Shown one piece after another: positions 49,236 through 58,065 of a stretch of DNA of 64,000 nt. Made by a program: the position numbers and the translations under genes. This DNA comes from Seleniivibrio woodruffii (GTDB taxonomy: Bacteria > Chrysiogenota > Deferribacteres > Deferribacterales > Geovibrionaceae). Every line of letters starts with the position of its first letter. Within the stretch, counting starts at the first letter, position 1. The stretch covers positions 62,001 through 126,000 of the forward strand of contig NZ_SMGG01000004.1 in the NCBI RefSeq assembly GCF_004339245.1, written 5' to 3'. The notes beneath the pieces were generated by a model that made no database searches, was not told the DNA's origin, and saw only the letters and a program-made list of their open reading frames with translations.

Positions 49236-50777
49236 TTACTCTGCGCCGATTCCGAGATAAGTTCTGATCTTGTCGTCTTCGAACTTCTCCTGAGCTTCAG
49301 GCTCGGGAGTGAGCAGAGAGACAACGATGGCAACTACGAAAGATGCTGTCATAGAGAAGATAGCGGGGTTCTTCATGGGGAAGATCGCTTTCTCGTTGCC
49401 GAGGATGTTAACCCAGATTGTGGGGCTGAGGATGATCAGGATTGCTGCTGTTGCGCTACCCACAAGGATAGACCATACTGCACCCTGAGTAGTCATCTTT
49501 TTCCACAGGATTGAAAGGAACAGAGCGGGGAAGTTCGCACTGGCGGCGATGGCGAATGCCAGACCGACAAGGAACGCAACGTTCTGACCTTTGAAAAGGA
49601 TTCCGAGAGCAACTGCTGCAACACCGAAGATCACAACGGAGATTCTTGCAACTTTAACTTGCTCCTCTTCGCTTGCGTGGCCTTTTTTGAACACGCTTAC
49701 GTAGATGTCGTGGCTCATTGCGGAAGAAGCGGCCAGTGTCAGACCGGCAACAACTGCGAGGATCGTAGCGAATGCAACCGCTGCGATGAAGCCGAGGAAG
49801 GGTGTTCCGCCGAGCATTTCAGCAAGAGCGGGAGCAGCCATGTTACCGCCGGCATCGATAGCTTTGATGTTTGCTTTGCCGATAAGAACAGCAGCTGCGA
49901 AGCCCACGATGGGGATTATAAGGTAGAAGTAGCCGATGAAAGTTGTTGCATAAACAACGGACTTTCTTGCTTCTTTAGCATCCGGCACTGTGAAGAATCT
50001 CATAAGGATGTGGGGCAGACCGAGCAGACCGAACATCAGCGCAAGACCCAGAGAGAATGCGTCTATCGGGCTTGTGATAAGACCGCCGGGGTTAAGCATG
50101 TTGTCTGCGGGATACATTGTAACCACTTCTGTGTAAAGAGTGCTGAAGCTGAAGTTGAACTTAGCCATTGCAAGAACAGCAAGAACTGTAACACCGAACA
50201 CAAGAAGAACAGCTTTGATGATCTGAACCCATGTTGTTGCAAGCATGCCGCCGAAAAGAACGTACATAAGCATAACCACACCAACGATGATCTCTGCCAT
50301 TTCATAGGGCATTCCGAACATCATCTGGATAAGTTTGCCTGAACCAACCATCTGAGCGATAGTGTAGCAAAGAACAACGAGCAGACCGCCGACAGCAGAA
50401 GCTATACGGATGGGGCCTGATTTAAGTCTTGATGCAACAACGTCTGCGAAGGTGAATTTACCGAGGTTACGAAGAGGCTCTGCGATAAGGAACATAAGAG
50501 CGGGCCAACCGACCAGCCAGCCTACCGCATAGATTGCGCCGTCATAACCGCTGAGAGCGACCATACCGGAAATACCGAGGAAAGATGCTGCGGACATGTA
50601 GTCGCCCGCAAGAGCAAGACCGTTCTGAAAACCTGTAACGCTGCGGCCTGCAGCATAGAATTCGCTTGTGGTCTTAGTTTTTTTAGCTGCGAAATAAGTG
50701 ATGATAAGAGTACCGATAACTACCAGACAAAAGAAAAGAATTGCCGTGGCATTAGGTTTACCGAGTGTTGATTCCAT
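49236..50777 (-). CDS. actP: Sodium:solute symporter, ActP-type acetate permease
   Basis: The 513-residue protein has about 13 membrane helices. 'TTSEFYAAGRSVTGFQNGLALAGDYMSAASFLGISG' is the family start, followed by 'FTFADVVASRL' and the Na+-site segment 'TILAVVAGLTLAASSAMSHDIY'. ActP imports acetate and related short acids together with a cation. The upstream small DUF485 gene (YjcH-like) is its usual partner. A cNMP/CBS/DUF294 regulator gene diverges from the pair, as often seen around acetate permeases. Confidence 0.92.
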   Translation of the reverse strand: MESTLGKPNATAILFFCLVVIGTLIITYFAAKKTKTTSEFYAAGRSVTGFQNGLALAGDYMSAASFLGISGMVALSGYDGAIYAVGWLVGWPALMFLIAEPLRNLGKFTFADVVASRLKSGPIRIASAVGGLLVVLCYTIAQMVGSGKLIQMMFGMPYEMAEIIVGVVMLMYVLFGGMLATTWVQIIKAVLLVFGVTVLAVLAMAKFNFSFSTLYTEVVTMYPADNMLNPGGLITSPIDAFSLGLALMFGLLGLPHILMRFFTVPDAKEARKSVVYATTFIGYFYLIIPIVGFAAAVLIGKANIKAIDAGGNMAAPALAEMLGGTPFLGFIAAVAFATILAVVAGLTLAASSAMSHDIYVSVFKKGHASEEEQVKVARISVVIFGVAAVALGILFKGQNVAFLVGLAFAIAASANFPALFLSILWKKMTTQGAVWSILVGSATAAILIILSPTIWVNILGNEKAIFPMKNPAIFSMTASFVVAIVVSLLTPEPEAQEKFEDDKIRTYLGIGAE

Positions 50778-50797
50778 ATTATTCTCCTCCTTGCCTG

Positions 50798-51091
50798 TTA
50801 CTGAAGATCTTGCTTAAGAGCTTCAACTTTTTTGTCATAGACGTTGTTTGCCCACACAACATAAACGAGTGTGAGCAGCCAAGAACCTATGATGACAGCA
50901 GCGCTGAGGACAATACCCAGTGTTACGTTTGTGCCTACCATGATGGCTGCAATTTCTTTGTGCTCTGCTACAATGTAGATGTAGCCGTAGTAGATCACGA
51001 ACAGGATAATCAGCATAAAGAAACTGAATGTCCAGCGTGTTCTAACTAAGTCTTTGAACTTTTCAGAGTTCGTAAAGTCTCTAGCAGTCAT
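50798..51091 (-). CDS. DUF485 membrane protein (YjcH family)
   Basis: The 97-residue protein has two membrane helices ('FSFFMLIILFVIYYGYIYIV' and 'LGIVLSAAVIIGSWLLTLVYVVWAN') with the family start 'LVRTRWTFSF'. DUF485 proteins are encoded just before ActP-type symporters in many bacteria and are thought to assist them. GGAGGAG lies 6 bp before the ATG. It begins the two-gene operon, 20 bp before actP. Confidence 0.92.
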   Translation of the reverse strand: MTARDFTNSEKFKDLVRTRWTFSFFMLIILFVIYYGYIYIVAEHKEIAAIMVGTNVTLGIVLSAAVIIGSWLLTLVYVVWANNVYDKKVEALKQDLQ

Positions 51092-51604
51092 TTGCTCCTC
51101 CTGATAAAATCTGCAAAGGTGTTAAGTAATGGAAAACATGGTTAACGATTTTTTTACCCTGTTAACCACATACGAAATATAAAACACTTTTTAATTATAA
51201 TCAACAATAAAAATATAAAAAATTTAAAATATTTTTTTAATAGTGTATGCGTTCAAAAATGCCGCTGGGTTCCCGTTTTGAGCAATCTCAATATAAAGCG
51301 ATGATAAATAATGTTAATAGTGGATTATTGATATGATGTATGTGTTATATTTCGATTTCTGAGTGAAATTTATTTGGCTGTCGGCAATGGTTAATTAGCA
51401 ATTGTATACAGTATTCAGAAGGGGTTTGAAACCTTTATTTTCAGCAAGGAGTTAATGAGGGCTTATATTTATCAATAAGTAGAAAATTAATAGCACATCG
51501 TTTGATAATATGAGTACAATATTTATTTAATTTTCCGTTGAAATAGGGTATAATTGGCTCATGCAGATATTCATATGTTTAACAGAACAGGTTCAGGGGG
51601 AGAC
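51092..51604. other. 513-bp AT-rich divergent promoter region
   Basis: This gap lies between the DUF485-actP operon and the cNMP/CBS/DUF294 gene. It is AT-rich without a convincing gene; frames upstream of 51605 open into the regulator gene but lack a ribosome site. It must hold promoters in both directions, which could be controlled by a global regulator such as a CRP-like protein. I see no confident operator. Confidence 0.5.
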
Positions 51605-53494
51605 ATGAGATATTCCGAAATATCTTCTGTAGAGGAAATCGTTGATGCGGCAGTCAAATTGTCTTTCTTTGCATCTGTGCCCAGAGAACGCCTAAAAAAA
51701 GCCATAATGAAATGCGAGTCTGTTACGGCGGATGCTTCCGAGGCTCTTTTTAAAAAAGGGGAGTCCTATCATAAGGGGCTGTATATCCTTTTGCAGGGAA
51801 GGGTGCGGATGACCGACGGCGGCAACAGAGAGGTTATTATTGACGACGGCGGCGTAATAGGCATTTCGACATTTATAGGTAAATCAACTTACAGGGTAAC
51901 GGCTTATGCGGAGCGAGCCTGCTCAATGCTGTTCATGCCTGAGATACTTGTATATAAACTAATGGAGGACGTTCCGGAATTCCGCAGCGCTTTTCATATC
52001 CTTGTTGCGGAGCGGAATGCCGAACTTGAGGGCAGATCGAGCTGGTCGGTGGCCTCCACAACCTATAAGCCTCTGGGCAGTTATATGTCCTCTCCCATCA
52101 TCTCGGTTAACATTTCCGATTCGGTTCTTGAAGCTTCAAAGCTCATGGCCGAATGCAACGTCGGCGCTATTGTTGTCTGCGACGACGGCGGCGAACTGCG
52201 GGGGCTTCTTACGTCAAAACATGTGGTTCAGAGATTCATTCCCGACATGCAGAACAACCCTGCGGACATAAGCTCGGGAAAATATATGGAGCGCAACCCC
52301 GTGGCTCTTCCGGCGGAGTTTCCCCTTGTAGAGGCTCTGGCGCAGATGCAGCACACCAGAGCGGACTACGTTGTTGTGGTTCGGGGAAATTTTCCGGTGG
52401 GCATCCTTTCTAACAACGATATATCAAGAATGCTCTTTCATAATATTAATGTGTTCGTCACCTACGTTGAGAAGCTGGATACCCTTGAAGAGCTGAAAAA
52501 AGCCTACGAGGATATGTATTCAGTAGCCTCATCTCTGATGGAAAACTCAAGGGTGAGTTACGATATCCTTCCGGTTCTCTCTTCTGTTCATCTGAATATC
52601 CAGAGGAAAATATACCGCATGTGCGGCGAGGAGTTTCACAGGGAGACAGGGTTCGACCTGACCATGGTAAGGCACACCCTTATGATAATGGGATCCGGCG
52701 GTCGCCGTGAGATGGCTCTGGATCCTGATCAGGACAACGGGTTCATATTTGACGACAACGTGACCGATGAGCAGATAACCATGTTCATCAGGTTCGGAGC
52801 GAAATATTCCGATGCTCTGGCCTACGTGGGCTATGAAAAATGCAAAGGCAACGTGATGGTGACCAATCCGGAGATGTCGCTCAGGATATCCGACTGGAAG
52901 CACAAGATATCCAAATGGGTGAGCAACCCCGGAAGTCTGGGGATAATGTGGTCGTCCATCATATTCGACTTTGACGGGTTTGCCGGAGACGAGAAGCTGG
53001 TCTGGGAACTGCGCAACCATATCTGCTCAACTATCAGCCAGAGTCCTGTGTTTCTGATACAGATGCTGGAGCGTGACAGCGGGCTCAGAATACCCATCTC
53101 AATGTTCGGAAAGTTCATAGGTGAAAAAGATGGGAAGCACAAGGGCGAAATAAACTTGAAATCATCCGCATCTGCGTTTATAGTTGATGTTATTAGAGCT
53201 TTCACGCTGAAGCATGGTCTGAACGATCTGAACACAGTGGAACGGATGAAGACCCTGCGCAGAATGAATGTCATCAGCGAAGAGCTGTACCTGCATACGC
53301 TCGAAGCCTATGAGACCATAGTTGACATCACTCTGAAAAGTCAGGTTGAGAAAGCTGCAACGGGCGTTCCTGTCAATAAATATATAAATCCCGACGAACT
53401 CTCCCTTTATAACAGGGAGAGACTGAAGAAAGCTCTGGGGCATACCCAGAAGCTGTTGAACATCGGGCTTCGTTATTTCAAGGGGCATCCGTGA
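51605..53494 (+). CDS. cNMP-binding / CBS / DUF294 nucleotidyltransferase-like regulator
   Basis: The 629-residue soluble protein has, in order: a cyclic-nucleotide-binding-like domain (about 1-130, 'ESYHKGLYILLQGRVRMTD'), a pair of CBS domains (about 155-285, 'SPIISVNISDSVLEASKLMAE' and 'YMERNPVALPAEFPLVEALAQM'), a DUF294 nucleotidyltransferase-like domain ('MIMGSGGRREMALDPDQDNGFIFDD', metal-binding DxD) and its DUF294_C helical domain. The arrangement resembles GlnD-type uridylyltransferases and is commonly found beside ActP permeases. I start it at 51605 with GGGGGAG 4 bp upstream. It may adjust acetate uptake or carbon use by modifying a partner protein; the target is unknown. Confidence 0.88.
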   Translation: MRYSEISSVEEIVDAAVKLSFFASVPRERLKKAIMKCESVTADASEALFKKGESYHKGLYILLQGRVRMTDGGNREVIIDDGGVIGISTFIGKSTYRVTAYAERACSMLFMPEILVYKLMEDVPEFRSAFHILVAERNAELEGRSSWSVASTTYKPLGSYMSSPIISVNISDSVLEASKLMAECNVGAIVVCDDGGELRGLLTSKHVVQRFIPDMQNNPADISSGKYMERNPVALPAEFPLVEALAQMQHTRADYVVVVRGNFPVGILSNNDISRMLFHNINVFVTYVEKLDTLEELKKAYEDMYSVASSLMENSRVSYDILPVLSSVHLNIQRKIYRMCGEEFHRETGFDLTMVRHTLMIMGSGGRREMALDPDQDNGFIFDDNVTDEQITMFIRFGAKYSDALAYVGYEKCKGNVMVTNPEMSLRISDWKHKISKWVSNPGSLGIMWSSIIFDFDGFAGDEKLVWELRNHICSTISQSPVFLIQMLERDSGLRIPISMFGKFIGEKDGKHKGEINLKSSASAFIVDVIRAFTLKHGLNDLNTVERMKTLRRMNVISEELYLHTLEAYETIVDITLKSQVEKAATGVPVNKYINPDELSLYNRERLKKALGHTQKLLNIGLRYFKGHP

Positions 53495-53564
53495 TGTATG
53501 CGAATAGTGGATATATTAACACGGGTTTCGGGGGTAAAGTCTCCCGAAAATAGAGGAGACAGTG

Positions 53565-53954
53565 ATGAAGAAGCTTGCCGTAGTTATGTCTGTATCGTCT
53601 TCAGCGACAGCATTGAAGGTGATGGCGATTATAAAGAATAAACTGGGGCAGACCAAGAGAACCCGTGTGATGTTCACAGACAACGGAAAACTGACATTCG
53701 TTTCCGGTGTGGCGCAGAAATCGGTCAGAGAAGTTTCCCAACTGGATAAATATAAGGCCTGCGATGTGCTCATTCTGCCTGTTTACGGTGATGATACGCA
53801 GGTTCAGCCTTCGCTGGCTGAAATAAAGATGTATCTTAATACTGCTCTGGGATTCAGCATTTACATTTGCGCCGTGCCCGACAAAGAGGATGCGGATATG
53901 CTGGAAACTGCCGAAACTGTTGTGGACATTGTAAAATCTAATCTGGGTATCTGA
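53565..53954 (+). CDS. Unrecognised 129-residue protein
   Basis: I do not recognise it. The protein looks like a small alpha/beta fold: 'KLAVVMSVSSSATALKVMAIIKNKLGQTKRTRVMFTDNG' at the start, 'KYKACDVLILPVYGDDTQVQPSLAEIKMYL' in the middle and a final helix. It has no signal peptide or membrane segment. The start is ATG at 53565 with GAGGAGA 5 bp upstream (a GTG at 53562 is in frame). It stands 70 bp after the DUF294 gene and 28 bp before a glycosyltransferase-like gene. Confidence 0.7.
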   Translation: MKKLAVVMSVSSSATALKVMAIIKNKLGQTKRTRVMFTDNGKLTFVSGVAQKSVREVSQLDKYKACDVLILPVYGDDTQVQPSLAEIKMYLNTALGFSIYICAVPDKEDADMLETAETVVDIVKSNLGI

Positions 53955-53982
53955 CGTTCTCTTTTCTCACTAACCATGCTTA

Positions 53983-55362
53983 ATGACTTCTTTCCGGATC
54001 GCTTTCACAGGAACCCACTCCCGCTCTGTAACATTTGCGCATATCGCACGCCGTCTGGCCGATATGGGTGTGGAGATTTTCTGGATAATGCCCGGAGCGA
54101 AGCATCGTATCGATCATATCGTTAAACAGGGCTTTTCACCTGATCGCATCCTTGATCTTGCCAATATCGATAAAAGCTATTGTCCTCAATCCATTGAGCG
54201 GATGGAGGCTCACAGCCGCCTCACCGCCTCACAGATGATAATCAACGACAGGCTGCTTTCGGAAGCGGACGGAGAAAAGGCTCTGGGATATCTGGGCGGT
54301 GTTTTCAGGAGCGTTTCAAAGTTTATAACCGACAACGGTATAGATATTGTTTTCTCAGAGGCCACATGGGCTTATGAGATGAGCGTCTGTGCGGCCTGCT
54401 CTGCATCGGGTGCTGATTTCATCGTGCCCCATGCCGTGCGTATACCCTCCGGCAGATTCGGGTTTTTCAGTGGCATCTTTCAGGATGAGCTTATCCGGAG
54501 TGGTTCGGACGGACGGGTTCTCCCCATGCCTTCCCGCTTTCAGGCTGAGACGGGTTATATGCCGCCGTCTTTTGTGTCTAAGCGTCATTTTTTCAGTTTT
54601 TTTAAACACATGGGCAGGTTCATCAGTGGTTCTGCAAAGGATGAGACAGAACAGACGGTGTTTCAGCTTATGGCTGAACGCATGATGAGAGCCTTCAACG
54701 GTCGGATGGCCGGGTTTGATAGAATGCCCGCAAAACCTGACGGCGATTATGTTCTTATGCCTCTGCATATATGCCCCGAGTCGTCACTGGATGTGCTGGG
54801 CGGCATGTGGAACAATCAGCTTGAACTTGTCCGCTGCGTCGCCCGTTCACTTCCCCATGGGATAAAACTGGCTGTGCGTGAGCATCCGGCGGGAATAGGC
54901 AGGCGGGATTTCAGGTTTTTCAGGCCGACGGCATCAATATATAATGTGGTGAACGTGTCGCCTTACAGCGATAACGCAGAGCTGATCAGAACCGCCAAAG
55001 CGGTAATATCTGTGTCTGGTTCGGCGTGTTATGAGGCGGCTTTCGCTGGAGTCGGTTCGGTGGTGTTTTCCGACGTTTTCTTCGGCTCATTGCCGACTGT
55101 GTTCCGGTGCCGTTCAGCGGAGGATATCGGCAGTGTGCTTAAAGAGGCCGTGAATGCAAGAGCTGACAGACATGCACTGGCTGAGTTTCTGGCGGATATT
55201 GCCGATAATTCATATGAAGGACGTGTGGAGTCGGCCGAGGTTGCCCCGCAGGCCATGACAGAAGAGAACGCCCGCAGGGTTTCGCAGGCGTTCATGGATT
55301 TTCTTGAAAACTATTCTTCGTCCGAAAGACCTCTGTATGCGGCATCTATGTCGTCCAGATGA
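53983..55362 (+). CDS. Capsule/polysaccharide-type glycosyltransferase-like protein
   Basis: The 459-residue protein looks like a two-domain GT-B fold: 'RIAFTGTHSRSVTFAHIARRLADMGVEIFWIMPG' (N-terminal Rossmann) and, in the second half, 'KLAVREHPAGIGRRDF' and 'TAKAVISVSGSACYEAAFAGVGSVVFSDVFFGS', which is the capsule-biosynthesis and CDP-glycerol transferase type signature with a conserved EHP and GS. It would transfer a sugar or alditol phosphate to a surface polymer; donor and acceptor are unknown. No ribosome site is clear before the ATG. The C-terminus overlaps the convergent gene by 52 bp, which is unusually long. Confidence 0.65.
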   Translation: MTSFRIAFTGTHSRSVTFAHIARRLADMGVEIFWIMPGAKHRIDHIVKQGFSPDRILDLANIDKSYCPQSIERMEAHSRLTASQMIINDRLLSEADGEKALGYLGGVFRSVSKFITDNGIDIVFSEATWAYEMSVCAACSASGADFIVPHAVRIPSGRFGFFSGIFQDELIRSGSDGRVLPMPSRFQAETGYMPPSFVSKRHFFSFFKHMGRFISGSAKDETEQTVFQLMAERMMRAFNGRMAGFDRMPAKPDGDYVLMPLHICPESSLDVLGGMWNNQLELVRCVARSLPHGIKLAVREHPAGIGRRDFRFFRPTASIYNVVNVSPYSDNAELIRTAKAVISVSGSACYEAAFAGVGSVVFSDVFFGSLPTVFRCRSAEDIGSVLKEAVNARADRHALAEFLADIADNSYEGRVESAEVAPQAMTEENARRVSQAFMDFLENYSSSERPLYAASMSSR

Positions 55363-56201
55363 ATCTGATATGCCTCATATAACGTAGCCTTCGCCTCGTC
55401 AGGGGAAATATGGCTTCCGGCTATGACTATTTCTGTTTTATGTTTCAGTCGGGCGTTGTAAAGATCCAGCTCGGCTGTCTGCTGTTCCTCGAAACTCTTG
55501 CCCATTATTTTCAGCTTGCCTGCAAAATTCTCCTCCATAACAGTGCGGATGAAGTTTTTAACTGCATCCTTGTGAAGGCTTCCCTTGCCGTGACCCATCG
55601 ATACTGAGATATCTATTTTAAGTCCCGAAAGAGTCTCAAGCATTTTGAAGTTCTCGCCTATCTCGCTGTCCAGAACGTTGCCTACAAAATCTGCGGCAGG
55701 AGCCTCGATGGACAGATTCAGCTTGCGGAATATCTCCCAGTTGGTCACCTGATCATATGCGCTGTTGACAAAGATTGGGCTTGAGCCTGCGGCAGAGTCA
55801 CCTGTGAGCCAGCGGGCGAAGTCGGAAAACGCCGAGACCGAAGGACCGAAACCGCCGGAAAGCGTCAGCAGAGCCTGCTTCTCAGGGTCTATCAGTGCAT
55901 AGCTCACATCGCCCAGACTGCCCCCCTCTGTGGGAGCCTCCTGAACTATGCCCTCTCTGTTGAACCATACGGGAAGAAATATCTTCTCCTTAATAAGGCT
56001 GACGATGAACAGCTTGCGGTCGGCAAGCACAATGGGGTCGAAAATCTTAAACATCAGCTCGCTGCTTTTGCCGTCGAAAAAGCCGTAGTCCATGCCGCCG
56101 GACGACAGCGCATCCAGCTTAAATTCCATATCCTGATAGAAGGTATCCACTGCGGATTCCAGTCTGTAAAAATTTACCGTAACATTTTTTCTTTCTGCCA
56201 T
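55311..56201 (-). CDS. Unrecognised 296-residue protein
   Basis: I do not recognise this protein confidently. It is soluble, with no signal peptide. The N-terminal half contains 'VNFYRLESAVDTFYQDMEFKLDAL' and 'DRKLFIVSLIKEKIFLPVWF', and the middle has 'GHGKGSLHKDAVKNFIRTVMEENFAGKLKIMGKS'. 'IVIAGSHISPDEAKATLYEAYQIH' is near the end. It resembles proteins that copy the form of phage-defence-associated unknown families, but I see no active-site motif. AAGGAA lies 6 bp before the ATG. It diverges from the thiamine-binding-like gene and converges with the glycosyltransferase-like gene. Confidence 0.6.
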   Translation of the reverse strand: MAERKNVTVNFYRLESAVDTFYQDMEFKLDALSSGGMDYGFFDGKSSELMFKIFDPIVLADRKLFIVSLIKEKIFLPVWFNREGIVQEAPTEGGSLGDVSYALIDPEKQALLTLSGGFGPSVSAFSDFARWLTGDSAAGSSPIFVNSAYDQVTNWEIFRKLNLSIEAPAADFVGNVLDSEIGENFKMLETLSGLKIDISVSMGHGKGSLHKDAVKNFIRTVMEENFAGKLKIMGKSFEEQQTAELDLYNARLKHKTEIVIAGSHISPDEAKATLYEAYQIHLDDIDAAYRGLSDEE

Positions 56202-56273
56202 TTCAATTTCCTTGAGTTAGAATGGAGTCATCTTATACTAACTGACAGAACAGTCAATATCAGGAGCGAAATT

Positions 56274-56570
56274 ATGAGTGCTATGGCGTATGTTTCAATA
56301 ACCCCCATCGGCGAGGGCGAGAGCGTTTCAAAATATGTGTCGGCATCCGTTCAGGTTATCAAAGACAGCGGACTCAGCTGGCAGCTGACCCCCATGGGAA
56401 CCATTATCGAGGCGGAGACTCCGGCGGAGATTTTTGCCGTTCTGGACAGGGCGATTCAGGCGCAGGATGCATGCGGCAGAGTGTCCATTTCCGCCAAGAT
56501 AGACTACAGAAAAAATAAACCCATTGGTATGAACAGCAAAGTGGAATCCGTGATTAATAAACTGAAATAA
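56274..56570 (+). CDS. MTH1187/YqgV-type thiamine-binding family protein (DUF77)
   Basis: The 98-residue protein fits the Thiamine_BP (DUF77) family: 'AYVSITPIGEGESVSKYVSASVQVIKDSGLSWQLTPMGTIIEAETPAEIFAVLDRAIQAQ' is the classical pattern of this ferredoxin-like fold. Family members bind thiamine or related pyrimidines and may be sensors or carriers. AGGAGC lies 8 bp before the ATG. No thiamine genes are nearby. Confidence 0.9.
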   Translation: MSAMAYVSITPIGEGESVSKYVSASVQVIKDSGLSWQLTPMGTIIEAETPAEIFAVLDRAIQAQDACGRVSISAKIDYRKNKPIGMNSKVESVINKLK

Positions 56571-56629
56571 AGGGTTAAGAATCCGCCGCAGATTCCGAAT
56601 TATAATTTATCAATATTCGGAGCGGTCAA

Positions 56630-56818
56630 ATGGCGGCGAAAGAATCTTCAGGCAATTATACGGATTTTCAGGAGCGTATCAGAGAGCTCCGGCTTATCAT
56701 AAAAAGCTGTGAACGCCACGGCGCACAGGCAGACGAACAGGTTGGCAGGCTTAAGGCTGTCGTCAAGGGGATGGAAGAGGTTATGAAAAGATCCCTTTCA
56801 TTCGGCGGAAAGAACTGA
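56630..56818 (+). CDS. Small coiled-coil protein (62 residues)
   Basis: I do not recognise it. Nearly all of it is one amphipathic helix ('DFQERIRELRLIIKSCERHGAQADEQVGRLKAVVKGMEEVMKRS'), which suggests a coiled coil or a small partner subunit. It has some resemblance to the small subunit of exonuclease VII but no clear signature. GGAGCG lies 6 bp before the ATG. Its stop overlaps the start of the next gene (TGATG), so the two are coupled. Confidence 0.7.
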   Translation: MAAKESSGNYTDFQERIRELRLIIKSCERHGAQADEQVGRLKAVVKGMEEVMKRSLSFGGKN

Positions 56819-57285
56819 TGAATTTCAGTTTTGCCTATACCCTTGCGGGAGTCGGAGCCACGCTGTTTCTTTTTGCCGTGTGGTTTGTTGCGGGCGTTCT
56901 TCTGGAGAACAGACGCATCAAGCAGAAATGCCTTCTGCTAGCAGATTCCATCTCCGTTCTGCGCAGCGGACGGGCGGCAGAGGGCGAGCTTACGGAAGCA
57001 CAGAGAGCCTGTTTCGAGCACCTTGCGGATGCTTTCAATACATATATCCGTCCCAATGCAAAATATAAAACAGCCCTTGTAAAGGCTTTGAACAGCATCT
57101 GCGGATGCAGCCACAGCCAGCTTGATATGTTCGACTGTTTCGAAAACAGACGGATGAACGGTTTTTTCAAGGACATGGTTGACAAGAGCGGTTATCTCTT
57201 CATTAATATGATATACATGGCGCATCTGGAACAGAAGGGCTACCATATGGCCGAACTGGAACACTCACTCTCCAAAAAACTCTGA
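56818..57285 (+). CDS. Unrecognised membrane-anchored protein (155 residues)
   Basis: A single N-terminal membrane helix ('YTLAGVGATLFLFAVWFVAGVLL') is followed by about 125 mostly helical residues containing several cysteines ('KCLLLADS', 'RACFEHL', 'SICGCSHSQLDMFDCFENR'). I do not recognise a family. It is coupled to the small coiled-coil protein in front, which could be its cytoplasmic partner. The downstream gap has an AT-rich stretch. Confidence 0.65.
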   Translation: MNFSFAYTLAGVGATLFLFAVWFVAGVLLENRRIKQKCLLLADSISVLRSGRAAEGELTEAQRACFEHLADAFNTYIRPNAKYKTALVKALNSICGCSHSQLDMFDCFENRRMNGFFKDMVDKSGYLFINMIYMAHLEQKGYHMAELEHSLSKKL

Positions 57286-57422
57286 CAGGTATTTTTTTCC
57301 TGTAAAAAAATTCCCCCGATTCGTAAAATATGAAAATTTCTTCCTCTTTTCTGCACATTTTGACCTGAAAATTTTGGCATGCCGTTTGTTATATACTCTG
57401 CGTAACGATATGGAGGCTAGTG

Positions 57423-57827
57423 ATGGCACAGCTTGCATCGGCAGAATATAACAACAGCCTGAGGACAGGACATGAACCCGAAATTCATGTCGCTTCACCG
57501 AGCGAGCGTATCCTCGACAGAGTATACGACTTTCCGGAAGCGCTTCCCGCAAAGGCTATGGATATGCTGGTGGAAATGGCCAGCGATGAAACTGTGAGCA
57601 ACAGGGAGATGGATTTCATCTATTTTCAGGTTATCACACTGCCGATGATGGCCTCGGCAAGCATGTTCTCTGATCAGAAACAGCGATTTCTCATCGAGAG
57701 CAAATGCAGCTTCAAAGATTATATCAGATACAGACTGAACCGCCTGAACCATATGGCCGCCCAAGGTCATGACAGGCAGTTTTGCGAGCGTATCAGACAG
57801 CTCCTCTGGAGATTCACTGTCGTTTGA
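57423..57827 (+). CDS. Unrecognised 134-residue soluble protein
   Basis: I do not recognise it. It is mainly helical, with 'RILDRVYDFPEALPAKAMDMLVEMASDETVSNREMDFIYFQVITLPMM' and a basic C-terminal end ('FKDYIRYRLNRLNHMAAQGHDRQFCERIRQLLWRF'). No signal peptide or membrane helix is present. The ATG at 57423 has GGAGG 6 bp upstream. A hairpin terminator follows. Confidence 0.6.
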   Translation: MAQLASAEYNNSLRTGHEPEIHVASPSERILDRVYDFPEALPAKAMDMLVEMASDETVSNREMDFIYFQVITLPMMASASMFSDQKQRFLIESKCSFKDYIRYRLNRLNHMAAQGHDRQFCERIRQLLWRFTVV

Positions 57828-57889
57828 CCTCGCCTTGAGTCTTTCAAACACGGCGTCGAAAGCGTGACTTGTTCACGAAATACTGTCCT

Positions 57890-57911
57890 GGGGGTGTGAT
57901 GATGCACCCCC
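57890..57911 (+). terminator. Hairpin after the 134-residue gene
   Basis: GGGGGTG and CACCCCC form a seven-bp stem with an eight-base loop, 63 bp after the stop; the following GTCCTTATTT is only weakly T-rich, so termination is likely but not certain. Confidence 0.5.
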
Positions 57912-57933
57912 GTCCTTATTTAAGGTTGTTGTA

Positions 57934-57994
57934 GTTTTCTAATTAAGTTCGACACTTTTCTAATTAGTCTAACATTTTTCTATTTAGTCGGACA
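57934..57994. repeat. Three tandem 20-bp AT-rich repeats, transposon-end-like
   Basis: TTTTCTAATTAAGTTCGACAC, then TTTTCTAATTAGTCTAACAT and TTTTCTATTTAGTCGGACAC follow one another at 57934, 57955 and 57975. Their inverted form (GTGTCGAACTTAATTAGAAA) is matched by the sequences at 59325 and 62361. Multiple short repeats at an end are typical of IS21- and Mu/Tn7-related elements. No transposase gene is in the window. Confidence 0.65.
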
Positions 57995-58065
57995 CTCAAT
58001 TCGAAGGCGACAAAATTTCATAAATTGGCTAATTTTATGTGAAGGTTAGAATATTATAATCCATT

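Noticed and set aside
51554-51604. Extra N-terminal residues of the cNMP/CBS/DUF294 protein
   Set aside because: The upstream codons lack a ribosome site, whereas GGGGGAG is well placed before the ATG at 51605.
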